Assembly (NCBI RefSeq): GCF_001559865.1
Contig: NZ_LOHE01000064.1
Location: 1-38,191 of the forward strand
Direction: 5' to 3'
Length of the DNA stretch: 38,191 nt
DNA from: Abyssisolibacter fermentans
GTDB lineage: Bacteria; Bacillota; Clostridia; Tissierellales; MCWD3
The position numbers and the translations under genes were made by a program. Within the stretch, counting starts at the first letter, position 1. Each line of letters opens with the position of its first letter. The notes under the pieces are model-generated. The model was not told the DNA's origin. It saw only the letters and a program-made list of their open reading frames with translations, and did no database searches. Positions 9,392 through 16,863 of the stretch are shown one piece after another.

Positions 9392-10435
9392 ATGAAACAA
9401 TTTGTAGATAAGCTATTTAATAACCAAGAATTTAATAAAAAAGAGTTATTAGAATTTATAAATAAAATAGATGAAGAAACAAAAGATTATTTGTTTGAGC
9501 AAGCCTGTAAAAAAAGAGATGAAGTATATGGCAGAGTAGTTTTTTTTAGGGGATTAATAGAATTCACAAATTACTGTAAAAGCAATTGTTATTATTGTGG
9601 TATTAGAAGAAGTAACAATAATGCTGATAGATATAGATTATCTCTTAATGAATTATTAAAGTGTTGTGACTATGGATATAAAGCTGGCTTTAGAACCTTT
9701 GTCCTGCAAGGTGGAGAGGATGCTTATTTTACAGATAATAAAATCAAGGAAATAGTTAGTGTTATAAAAGATAAATATCCAGAGTGTGCAATAACTCTTT
9801 CTATAGGCGAGAAGAGTTACGAGTCCTATAAGATGTTTTTTGATGCAGGAGCGGATAGATTTTTGTTGAGGCATGAAACAGCTCAGGCAGCACATTATAA
9901 AAAGCTGCATCCAAGTGAGCAAACTTTAGAAAATAGGAAAAAATGCCTTTATAATTTAAAAGAGATTGGTTATCAAGTTGGAGCGGGGTTTATGGTAGGC
10001 TCACCTTATCAAAAGCTTGAAAACATGGTAGAGGATTTGATGTTTCTAAAAGAGCTAAGTCCTCATATGGTCGGACTCGGACCATTTATACCACATGTAG
10101 ATACACCTTTTAAAGATATGAAAGCTGGTAGTGTAGATATGACATTAATAATGTTAGCTTTAGTAAGATTAATATTACCAGAGGTATTGTTACCTGCAAC
10201 AACAGCACTAAATTCAATACATGAAAAGGGTAGAGAATTAGGCTTAAAAGCAGGAGCAAATGTTATAATGCCAAATCTATCTCCTAAGGAAGTAAGGGAG
10301 AAATACACTTTATATAACAATAAAAATATAAGTGGATTAGAAGCTGCTGAATACAAAGAAGCTATAACCAAAGAAATTGCTAAGATTGGGTTGAAGCTTG
10401 TTGTTGATAGAGGGGATCATGTTAGTATGAAGTAA
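9392..10435 (+). CDS. hydE: [FeFe]-hydrogenase H-cluster radical SAM maturase HydE
   Basis: A 347-residue radical SAM enzyme. HydE acts with HydG and HydF in building the diiron subcluster of [FeFe]-hydrogenase and is linked to formation of the dithiomethylamine bridge. The radical SAM cluster motif CX3CX2C is at Cys62, Cys66 and Cys69 (YCKSNCYYCGIRRSN). It is followed by a TIM-barrel pattern including FVLQGGED, the GGE-type SAM-binding motif, and VGLGPFIPHVDTPF, typical of HydE. The gene starts one base after hydF. HydG, the third maturase, is not in the window. A clear terminator follows. Confidence 0.95.
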   Translation: MKQFVDKLFNNQEFNKKELLEFINKIDEETKDYLFEQACKKRDEVYGRVVFFRGLIEFTNYCKSNCYYCGIRRSNNNADRYRLSLNELLKCCDYGYKAGFRTFVLQGGEDAYFTDNKIKEIVSVIKDKYPECAITLSIGEKSYESYKMFFDAGADRFLLRHETAQAAHYKKLHPSEQTLENRKKCLYNLKEIGYQVGAGFMVGSPYQKLENMVEDLMFLKELSPHMVGLGPFIPHVDTPFKDMKAGSVDMTLIMLALVRLILPEVLLPATTALNSIHEKGRELGLKAGANVIMPNLSPKEVREKYTLYNNKNISGLEAAEYKEAITKEIAKIGLKLVVDRGDHVSMK

Positions 10436-10473
10436 AGTAACTTTATAAATGGTGCTAAATAAAAGTATAAGTA

Positions 10474-10507
10474 AACCTTGTAGATGTTATATCTGCAAGG
10501 TTTTTAA
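10474..10507 (+). terminator. Rho-independent terminator after hydE
   Basis: AACCTTGTAGAT pairs with ATCTGCAAGGTT, with one G-T style mismatch, and is followed by a T-run. It lies about 40 bases after the hydE stop codon. Confidence 0.8.
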
Positions 10508-10578
10508 ACATAATTAGTAAATATTCATTTTGGTAATCATATTTAGTTACTTTAAAGACATTAAAAATAGTATTTTAC

Positions 10579-11184
10579 CTATAAATTATGATCATCTAAA
10601 AAGTGTGCTAATATATCTGTAAATTTAGCTAATTCATTTAGCGTATAAACTGATTCATGTTTTGGGTTATCAGATATACCTACAAGGCTAATATTGTAAC
10701 CTCTGCCAGAGAAACTGTATAAATAAACCTCAGATTTAGAAAAAATTTTATCATAGGTATCTTTATATCTATTGGAATTAGAGTTATGTGTTGTAGGTTT
10801 ATATCCCATACTATGCAGCCATTCTTTTCTTTTAGAATTTCTATTGTTAGCTGTTATGCTCATTAAAATTATTACTCCGTTTTTTTTATTTTTATATATG
10901 TAATGTTTACTTCTATGATATAAACCATCGTCTTTTAAATCCTGCCTGTCATCAATACCATTTGGAACACATACTATATCAGTTTGATTTTTAAATATTT
11001 GTTCATATCCTTCAACATAAAAGTCTTTACCAATAAGATTTTTAACCTTCTTAAAAGTATCTATGTTATAGCTTAATTGATTATTATCAGATGAAGAATT
11101 CATTTCATTAAAAGTTGAATTAAAGAAATATCCACATACAAATGAAATTATTACTAAGCAGATAACGACTATATTTTTTCTCAT
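10579..11184 (-). CDS. Exported protein of unknown function
   Basis: A 201-residue protein not recognised as a known family. Residues 5-22 form a hydrophobic segment (IVVICLVIISFVCGYFF) that is either a signal anchor or an uncleaved signal. The rest is a soluble extracytoplasmic domain, rich in Asn, Lys and Tyr, with a GRGYNISLVGISDNP segment and a helical end. There is no lipobox. The ATG has only a weak AAGGG upstream. It stands alone on the minus strand, facing the hydE terminator and divergent from the PucR-type gene. With the genes up to 13.6 kb it forms a patch of small envelope proteins of unknown role. Confidence 0.65.
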   Translation of the reverse strand: MRKNIVVICLVIISFVCGYFFNSTFNEMNSSSDNNQLSYNIDTFKKVKNLIGKDFYVEGYEQIFKNQTDIVCVPNGIDDRQDLKDDGLYHRSKHYIYKNKKNGVIILMSITANNRNSKRKEWLHSMGYKPTTHNSNSNRYKDTYDKIFSKSEVYLYSFSGRGYNISLVGISDNPKHESVYTLNELAKFTDILAHFLDDHNL

Positions 11185-11345
11185 ATTACCAACCCTTTCT
11201 TTATAATTAGCAATATTTATACAAAATTACATAGTATAAATTATTAAGAAAACAGTTTTTATCATAAATTGGTATAGAAATATTACAATTAATAATGTAT
11301 AATTATAAGAAATATACTTAATATTATGCAAATGAGGTGTTTAAG

Positions 11346-11675
11346 TTGGCTAAAAATATAAAGATAAATAATTTACTATATTTAATGAAAGACAGTATTG
11401 AGTTTGACCAAATATATGCTGAATTTGTAAAGCCTTTCAAAGATTTTGATGATAAAAACAATGCAGATATTTTTAACACAATTAATACTTTTGTTGAAAT
11501 GGATGGCGACTATAAAAAAACAGCTAAAGTTCTTTATCAACATGAAAATACTATAAGATATAGGATTATGAAAGCAAAGAAGATACTAAATATGGAAGAA
11601 AGCAACCTTGGCTTTATTGAGCATATAAGCTTAGCGATAAAAATTAATAGTATTTATGAAAGTATTACTAATTGA
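11346..11675 (+). CDS. Stand-alone PucR/CdaR-type C-terminal HTH protein
   Basis: A 109-residue protein equal to just the C-terminal DNA-binding part of PucR/CdaR-type regulators. The segment DIFNTINTFVEMDGDYKKTA followed by KVLYQHENTIRYRIMKAKKI matches the HTH_30 signature: a leading helix, then xTAxxLxxHxNTxRYRxxKxxxIL. Full-length family members carry sensor and GGDEF-like parts of several hundred residues before it, and these are absent here. The chosen start is TTG at 11346 with AGGTG six bases upstream; a GTG at 11337 overlaps that site. It may be a compact regulator of the neighbouring envelope genes or the remnant of a larger regulator. No frameshifted upstream part was seen. Confidence 0.75.
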   Translation: MAKNIKINNLLYLMKDSIEFDQIYAEFVKPFKDFDDKNNADIFNTINTFVEMDGDYKKTAKVLYQHENTIRYRIMKAKKILNMEESNLGFIEHISLAIKINSIYESITN

Positions 11676-11692
11676 AAGAAATAAAATATGGA

Positions 11693-11824
11693 CTATTTAC
11701 TGAGTAATTTTTTAAGAATTTTGTATGTAAAAAATATAATACAAAATATAATACTTAATAGAAAAAAAGTAGATAATAATTGCAATAAAAATGCAATAGC
11801 ACTAGGTGAAACATTAACACTCAT
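11693..11824 (-). CDS. 43-residue membrane peptide downstream of the duplicated cassette
   Basis: A small open frame starting ATG at 11824, with AAGGAGAG seven bases before it. The product begins MSVNVSPSAIAFLLQLLSTF, continues as one long hydrophobic helix rich in Phe, Ile and Leu, and ends in the basic tail KILKKLLSK. This is the usual layout of a single-span small membrane protein with a cytoplasmic C-terminus. It begins 21 bases after the stop of the 118-residue membrane protein gene, so it is probably the third gene of that operon. No equivalent frame follows the second copy of the cassette. Function is unknown. Confidence 0.6.
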   Translation of the reverse strand: MSVNVSPSAIAFLLQLLSTFFLLSIIFCIIFFTYKILKKLLSK

Positions 11825-11845
11825 AATAAAACTCTCCTTGTAATT

Positions 11846-12202
11846 TTAATTGTTATTATATTTTTTTATTTGAATGTAGAATATTATATTTCCAATTAAA
11901 AATACTGAAAACCAAGTAATAACAAGTATACATGGCGCTATTTTAGATAATATTTGTGTGTTAAATATTATTTGGTATCTGATCAATAATATGAAAAAGA
12001 GCAGTGAAAGTAAAGTTGCATCAAAGATTGTCCAATATGAATCTATTCTTAAAAGGTTTCTTTTTTGAGTTGTTGTAAATTTATTGTCAAGAGATATTTT
12101 TCTACGATTACATTCTTCATCAAGATTGTTTAGCGTTATTATAGCATTAACAAATAGATAAATAAGTAATAAAGGTATACTTACCATAAATACTGACCAC
12201 AC
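11846..12202 (-). CDS. Three-span membrane protein, cassette copy 1
   Basis: A 118-residue membrane protein with three hydrophobic segments (about 3-24, 56-77 and 87-111) and a charged loop between the first and second. It aligns along its whole length with the 113-residue product at 12860-13201. Shared features are the MWSVF start, LFV-A--TLN-LDE-C, TT-QK--LLRIDSYW, KYQ/RYQ-IFN-QILS and the TW...GN-IFY end. The GTG start is supported because the paralogue starts at the same codon; AGGAGG lies ten bases upstream. It follows the 145-residue gene by 18 bases. No known family was recognised. The fixed gene pairing suggests that the two products work together in the membrane. Confidence 0.7.
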   Translation of the reverse strand: MWSVFMVSIPLLLIYLFVNAIITLNNLDEECNRRKISLDNKFTTTQKRNLLRIDSYWTIFDATLLSLLFFILLIRYQIIFNTQILSKIAPCILVITWFSVFLIGNIIFYIQIKKYNNN

Positions 12203-12220
12203 CTCTTAAGCTCCTCCTTT

Positions 12221-12658
12221 TTATTCTTCTTTATATATATTAATAAAGGTATCAAAGCTAAAATCATCATCTATAAAATAAGGATCACGTTCAATGATGA
12301 TGTAATCAGGCTCTAACACAGATACATTTAGAATATTTTTTTTACCAATAAAGCATATGGAAAAATCTTGACCGTCAAAAGTGTAAAAGTTTTTAAACCA
12401 CATATTAACTTTTGTACATTTTCGATTAAATAAATAATTGTAGAGTTCATCTATTTTAGCTTTATTAGTAACAATAATTTTCTTTTCAGAAAAATCATTA
12501 CCTTCAAAAAATGTTTTGGATATTCGTATTTCATAGAAATCATTTGCAGGAACTTGATTTTTTAAATACCATGGATGTATATAATTAAATATCAATAAGA
12601 TAATTACAGTGAATAGGGTAAAAAGTAACAATTTCTTTTTTAATATTCTATTTTGCAT
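12221..12658 (-). CDS. Signal-anchored extracytoplasmic protein, cassette copy 1
   Basis: A 145-residue protein with one N-terminal membrane anchor (about 9-26) followed by an extracytoplasmic domain of about 115 residues. It is a clear paralogue of the 137-residue product at 13218-13631. Both share KNQVP/NQVP-NDF, a NKAKIDELYNYLFNRKC-type helix, W-F/W-F-K, an F-YDG/DG-DF-ICF pattern and VLEPDYI or LLEPDYIKI near the end. The anchor followed by I..LYNYLF and beta strands suggests a small ligand- or partner-binding domain. No family is claimed. The ATG has AGAGGTG upstream. The sequence upstream also resembles that of the other copy, so the promoter was duplicated too. Confidence 0.7.
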   Translation of the reverse strand: MQNRILKKKLLLFTLFTVIILLIFNYIHPWYLKNQVPANDFYEIRISKTFFEGNDFSEKKIIVTNKAKIDELYNYLFNRKCTKVNMWFKNFYTFDGQDFSICFIGKKNILNVSVLEPDYIIIERDPYFIDDDFSFDTFINIYKEE

Positions 12659-12716
12659 TATGCACCTCTTTTTATATTTAATTCATATACAATATATCAT
12701 AATAAACTAGTAAATA

Positions 12717-12723
12717 TGTCGGA
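12717..12723 (+). promoter_or_regulatory. Spo0A-box-like site upstream of cassette copy 1
   Basis: TGTCGGA differs by one base from the Spo0A box TGTCGAA. It lies 59 bases upstream of the 145-residue gene start, within a stretch conserved between the two cassette copies (AAATATGTCG followed by AATATTAATATT or similar). Binding is not shown. Confidence 0.3.
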
Positions 12724-12803
12724 ATTATGAATATTAATATTTGTTAACAATTATCAAGAAAATAACAAGCTATAACTACAAAGTTTATGATTTATTATAA
12801 AGT

Positions 12804-12844
12804 AAAACCAAAGCGTATTTTAAAATAAAACACACTTTGGTTTT
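12804..12844 (-). terminator. Terminator after cassette copy 2
   Basis: AAAACCAAAG and CTTTGGTTTT form a ten-base-pair stem with T-rich sequence on the minus-strand exit side. It begins 15 bases beyond the stop of the 113-residue gene and separates the two cassette copies. Confidence 0.7.
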
Positions 12845-12859
12845 ATTTTGATTTGTTTT

Positions 12860-13201
12860 TTATATTTGTCTAGTGTTTTTATAAAATATTAAATTTCCTG
12901 CTATAAATACTATAAACCATGTAATAGTAAGCATAAATGGAGTAATGCTAGATAGAATTTGTAAATTAAATATAAACTGATATTTGACTAATAACAATAA
13001 GAAAAACAATAATAGTAAACCTATATCAAAAAATATCCAATAAGAGTCTATTCTTAGCAGTTCTTTTTTTTGAGATATAGTTAGCTTGCTTGATAACTTT
13101 TTGTTATTACACTTTTCGTCAAGACTATTTAGCGTGGTAAAAGCATCAACGAAGAGGTAAATAACGATGATAGGTATGATTATTATGAAAACTGACCACA
13201 C
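12860..13201 (-). CDS. Three-span membrane protein, cassette copy 2
   Basis: A 113-residue membrane protein with three hydrophobic segments. It is a full-length paralogue of the 118-residue product at 11846-12202. The loop after the first helix reads TLNSLDEKCNNKKLSSKLTI and is followed by SQKKELLRIDSYW, the best-conserved block of the pair. The start is GTG with GGGAGGG seven bases upstream. It lies 16 bases after the 137-residue gene, the same order and near-identical spacing as in copy 1. Compared with copy 1, its C-terminal tail is basic and shorter. Function is unknown. A terminator follows, and no small membrane peptide gene does. Confidence 0.7.
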   Translation of the reverse strand: MWSVFIIIIPIIVIYLFVDAFTTLNSLDEKCNNKKLSSKLTISQKKELLRIDSYWIFFDIGLLLLFFLLLLVKYQFIFNLQILSSITPFMLTITWFIVFIAGNLIFYKNTRQI

Positions 13202-13217
13202 AATAAAACCCTCCCTA

Positions 13218-13631
13218 TTAATTCATTATGTATTCATTTAAAGTTTTAAAATCAAAGCTAGAGTCTACAAAAAAAGGTTTATCTCCGATTTTGATATAAT
13301 CAGGTTCTAGTAAATATATAAACAAATAATCTTTTTTATTCAAAAATATTAAGCGGTAATTTTCACCATCATAATGAAGTCCATTTGAAAACCATCCTTC
13401 AACTTTTTGACATTTACGATCAAATAGATAGTTATATATATTGGCTATTTTATTTTTGTCATTAATTACATAGGTATTATTCGAGTGCAGCTCATGAATT
13501 TCAACTCTATCAAAATCATTTTTAGGAACTTGGTTTATTAGATGCCATGTATGTGTATAATTAAATGATAATAAAACAATTCCACTAAATATAATAAAAA
13601 TTATTAATTTTTTTATAAGGATATTTTTCAT
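13218..13631 (-). CDS. Signal-anchored extracytoplasmic protein, cassette copy 2
   Basis: A 137-residue protein with an N-terminal membrane anchor (about 8-24) and an extracytoplasmic domain. It is a paralogue of the 145-residue product at 12221-12658. Conserved positions include NQVPKNDF, INDKNKIANIYNYLFDRKCQ, W-F-NG-HYDGE and LLEPDYIKIGDKPFFVDSSF. It is the first gene of its two-gene unit. The ATG has AGAGGTG upstream. The region before it carries a TGTCGAA box and a TCGACATATTT motif also seen before copy 1. It may be a sensor or immunity-type partner of the three-span protein, but this is inference. Confidence 0.7.
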   Translation of the reverse strand: MKNILIKKLIIFIIFSGIVLLSFNYTHTWHLINQVPKNDFDRVEIHELHSNNTYVINDKNKIANIYNYLFDRKCQKVEGWFSNGLHYDGENYRLIFLNKKDYLFIYLLEPDYIKIGDKPFFVDSSFDFKTLNEYIMN

Positions 13632-13710
13632 ATTACACCTCTTTGTAATCTTTAATAAACTATTATATTAACAGTTTAAGAATATACTACCATAGAATTT
13701 AAGTGAAATA

Positions 13711-13717
13711 TGTCGAA
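13711..13717 (+). promoter_or_regulatory. Spo0A-box-like site upstream of cassette copy 2
   Basis: TGTCGAA is an exact match to the Spo0A box core. It is 80 bases upstream of the 137-residue gene start, and a matching position upstream of copy 1 has one mismatch. The rest of the 814-base stretch to clpE (13632-14445) holds repeat copy C and AT-rich sequence with no supported gene. Confidence 0.35.
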
Positions 13718-14148
13718 ATAATTAATCATTAATATTTATTAATAAATAGCAATTATAAAAATAAAAAACTAATATGTTAATTATTTTTCTTTTCATTAAT
13801 GTACATCCTTGTATTGTTAATTTAAGTACATTATAATGATATAAAGCAATAAAATCGGTAACGCATGTTACAATAAAGTAAAAAAGAGACAAAAATGAAG
13901 GATTTATTCTATGCTTTAAGGAATAGTAATTATTTAGTAATATTGATAATATTTTAGGAGTTTCAAGACCATCTTATCTGGGAAAATGATAAATAAGAAA
14001 GAAGATGGATTAATAGATTTTAACAGAAATAATATAATTATTGAAAAATTAGATGGTTTAGTAGATTGTTTTTTATTTAAGTTACAATTATTTTGTTATT
14101 CTTATATAATAATAGGGTAATAATAGTTAGGAAGTTTGAATATTTAAA

Positions 14149-14253
14149 CTATGATTATTTATATAACTTTGAATAATCTAGGTTAAATATTATGTTTATT
14201 TTAATAAGAGTTAATAATAACAATAAGTATTAATTTTCTATGAATAATCTGGG
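14149..14253 (+). repeat. GATTATTCATA-type intergenic element, copy C
   Basis: The left end CTATGATTATTTATATAA and right end TTTTCTATGAATAATCTGGG are inverted relative to each other. An extra GAATAATCTAGG, a second right-end-like motif, lies inside at 14171-14182. The internal module seen in copies D and F is missing. It has the same orientation as clpE but is about 190 bases from the start codon, further than the other copies. Confidence 0.6.
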
Positions 14254-14445
14254 ATTATGTATAAAAACAATACTTATGTTTGATTTAAATATAATACTAT
14301 ATATGTTAATTAGAGATATGATTTGTTATAATAGTAAATAGTATTTAAGTTTAAAATAGTAGCTGTATTAATAGTTTGAATGATGAGAAAGATAACAGGA
14401 ATTTTAACTATCTGTATAATATACAAATAAATGGAGTTGATTATT

Positions 14446-16713
14446 ATGAAATTATGTTCTATTTGTAAAAAGAATGTAGCTGTGATATTTACTACAAAAG
14501 TTGAAAATGGTAAGACTGAAATGCAAGGACTTTGTATTGAATGTGCTAAAAAAATGGGTCTTCCTGTTTTGGATCAAATGTTTCAACAAACCGGTATGTC
14601 ACCTGAAGATATAGATAATATAACTGAGCAAATGAATGGAATGTTTTCAGATGTAGACATGGAAGAATTAGCGGAAGGCGAATCTCTCAATGAGATTTTT
14701 GGTAATATGTTTAATAAAGATAGTATTTCAGATAAAAAAGAATCTTCTTATGAAAGTAAAAATAAAAAGAATGATAAACAAAAATCTAAAAGCAAAGAAG
14801 ATAAAAAGAGAAAAAACCTAGATAAATATGGTAGTAATTTAACGAGACTTGCTAAAGAAGGCAAAGTTGATAAGATTGTTGGTAGAGATAAAGAGATTGG
14901 TAGAGTTATTCAGATTTTAAATAGACGAACTAAAAATAACCCTGTTTTGATTGGAGAACCAGGTGTAGGCAAGACTGCTATAGCCGAAGGGTTAGCTGTT
15001 AGGATATTTGAAAGACAAGTCCCTGAAAAGCTACAAAACTCTGAAGTATATCTGTTAGATATGACTGCTATTGTAGCAGGCACACAATTTAGAGGCCAAT
15101 TTGAAGGTAGGATGAAAGCTATAATCAATGAAGCTAAAGAAAGCGGTAATATAATTTTAGTTATAGATGAGGTTCATAATATAATGGGTGCAGGAGAAGT
15201 ACATGGAGGAGTTATGAATGCTGCTAATATTTTGAAGCCTGCATTAGCTAGAGGTGAGGTACAGATATTAGGCGCAACTACTTTTGAAGAGTATAGGAAG
15301 CATATTGAAAAGGATACAGCTCTTGAGAGAAGATTCCAACCTGTAACAGTTGACGAACCTACAATAGAAGAAACTATAGAAATTTTAAAAGGCATTAAAC
15401 ATTATTATGAGGATTATCACAAAATTAGAATTTCAGATGAAGTCATAGATGCAGCTGCAAAATTATCTGAAAGATATATTACTGACAGATATTTACCTGA
15501 TAAAGCAATTGATGTAATAGATGAAGCAGGTTCTAAAGCAAATCTTGTCAATAAAAAACTTATTGAATTAAGTAAGCTTAAAAAAGAGCTTAATAGCCTA
15601 TTAAATAAAAAAGAAGAGGCAGCATCTAATGGTGATTATGAAAAATCTGCTTTATTTAAGGTGGAAGAATGCAAAATAAATGATAAAATTAATTTATTAA
15701 AAGATGAAGATGAATATACTAAATTAACTGTTGAAGATATAGCTTTTGTTATTGAATCTTGGACTAATATACCTGTTCAAAAGATAACTGAGCAGGAAGC
15801 TAAAAAATTATTAGAATTAGAAGATGAATTGCATGAAAGAGTTATTGGTCAAGACAATGCTATAAGAAGTTTAGCCAAAACAATAAGAAGAACCCGATCT
15901 GGTTTTAAAAAGAAAAAGAAACCAGCTTCATTCATTTTCGTTGGACCTACAGGTGTCGGTAAGACAGAGCTTGTAAAAGCATTAGCATGTGAATTGTTTG
16001 GAAGTGAAGAAGCACTTATTCGTGTAGACATGTCCGAATATATGGAGAAACATACAGTATCAAAATTTATAGGATCACCTCCTGGATATGTAGGTTATGA
16101 TGAAGGTGGTCAGCTAACTGAGAAAGTTAGAAGAAAGCCTTATTCAGTAATATTAATGGATGAAATAGAAAAAGCTCATCCAGATGTATTCAATATGCTT
16201 TTGCAAATTTTAGAAGATGGTAGACTTACTGATAGTCAAGGTAGAACAGTATTTTTTGATAATACTGTAATAGTTATGACTTCTAATGTTGGTACTAGTT
16301 TAAAATCTGCTTCTATAGGTTTTGAAAATGATGGATACAATGTTTTAGAAACAAAAATAAAAGAGATGTTGAAAAATACATTTAGACCTGAATTTCTTAA
16401 CAGAGTTGATGAAAGTATAGTGTTTACTCACCTTAATAAAAAAGAGTTAAAACAAATAATTGATTTAATGTTAAAGGAAGTTAAACAAGAAGCCCTTGAA
16501 AAAGAAATAGATATAGAAGTTACAGACAAGTTAAAAGAGTTTATTTTAGAAAAAGGCTATGACAAAAAGTATGGAGCAAGACCTTTGAGGAGAACAATAC
16601 AAAGATATATTGAAGATGAATTGGCAGAAGAATTTCTTAAAGGTAATATAAAAGAAGGTTCTAAATTAACAATAGATTTAGATAAGGATAAGACTGTTTT
16701 AAAAATAAAATAA
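14446..16713 (+). CDS. clpE: ClpE-type AAA+ ATPase with N-terminal zinc finger
   Basis: A 755-residue Hsp100 unfoldase, probably working with ClpP in degrading misfolded proteins. The N-terminus has a CX2C...CX2C zinc finger (Cys4, Cys7, Cys30, Cys33), which marks ClpE rather than ClpC, since ClpC has a double Clp-N domain. A lysine-rich linker (about 95-125) leads to AAA-1 with Walker A GEPGVGKT (170-177) and Walker B LVIDE. A UVR-type coiled segment follows (about 380-420). AAA-2 has GPTGVGKT (500-507) and VILMDEIEKAHPDV. IGF at 624-626 is the likely ClpP-docking tripeptide. The start is ATG 14446, seven bases after GGAGTTGA; the in-frame ATG at 14431 overlaps that site. No CtsR-like heptamer repeat was seen upstream. 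Confidence 0.9.
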   Translation: MKLCSICKKNVAVIFTTKVENGKTEMQGLCIECAKKMGLPVLDQMFQQTGMSPEDIDNITEQMNGMFSDVDMEELAEGESLNEIFGNMFNKDSISDKKESSYESKNKKNDKQKSKSKEDKKRKNLDKYGSNLTRLAKEGKVDKIVGRDKEIGRVIQILNRRTKNNPVLIGEPGVGKTAIAEGLAVRIFERQVPEKLQNSEVYLLDMTAIVAGTQFRGQFEGRMKAIINEAKESGNIILVIDEVHNIMGAGEVHGGVMNAANILKPALARGEVQILGATTFEEYRKHIEKDTALERRFQPVTVDEPTIEETIEILKGIKHYYEDYHKIRISDEVIDAAAKLSERYITDRYLPDKAIDVIDEAGSKANLVNKKLIELSKLKKELNSLLNKKEEAASNGDYEKSALFKVEECKINDKINLLKDEDEYTKLTVEDIAFVIESWTNIPVQKITEQEAKKLLELEDELHERVIGQDNAIRSLAKTIRRTRSGFKKKKKPASFIFVGPTGVGKTELVKALACELFGSEEALIRVDMSEYMEKHTVSKFIGSPPGYVGYDEGGQLTEKVRRKPYSVILMDEIEKAHPDVFNMLLQILEDGRLTDSQGRTVFFDNTVIVMTSNVGTSLKSASIGFENDGYNVLETKIKEMLKNTFRPEFLNRVDESIVFTHLNKKELKQIIDLMLKEVKQEALEKEIDIEVTDKLKEFILEKGYDKKYGARPLRRTIQRYIEDELAEEFLKGNIKEGSKLTIDLDKDKTVLKIK

Positions 16714-16759
16714 TAATAGAACTGGATTGCTTATAAATATATGTTGAGTTAGTATCTTA

Positions 16760-16822
16760 AGGGTGTTTCAAAATGGGCGAAAATAGACAATTAGGAATTT
16801 GCCATTTTGAAGTACCCTCTTT
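16760..16822 (+). terminator. Large hairpin after clpE
   Basis: AGGGT-TTCAAAATGG pairs with CCATTTTGAA-ACCCT around a loop of about 25 bases and is followed by CTTTTACT. It lies about 45 bases after the clpE stop. It may be a terminator or a palindromic repeat; the T-run is short. Confidence 0.5.
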
Positions 16823-16863
16823 TACTATATTTGTAATAATGATAAAATAGATTATAGTAAATA

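Noticed and set aside
14260-14445. CtsR operator before the clpE-like gene
   Set aside because: clpE is often CtsR-controlled, but I saw no tandem GGTCAAA-type heptamers in this stretch.
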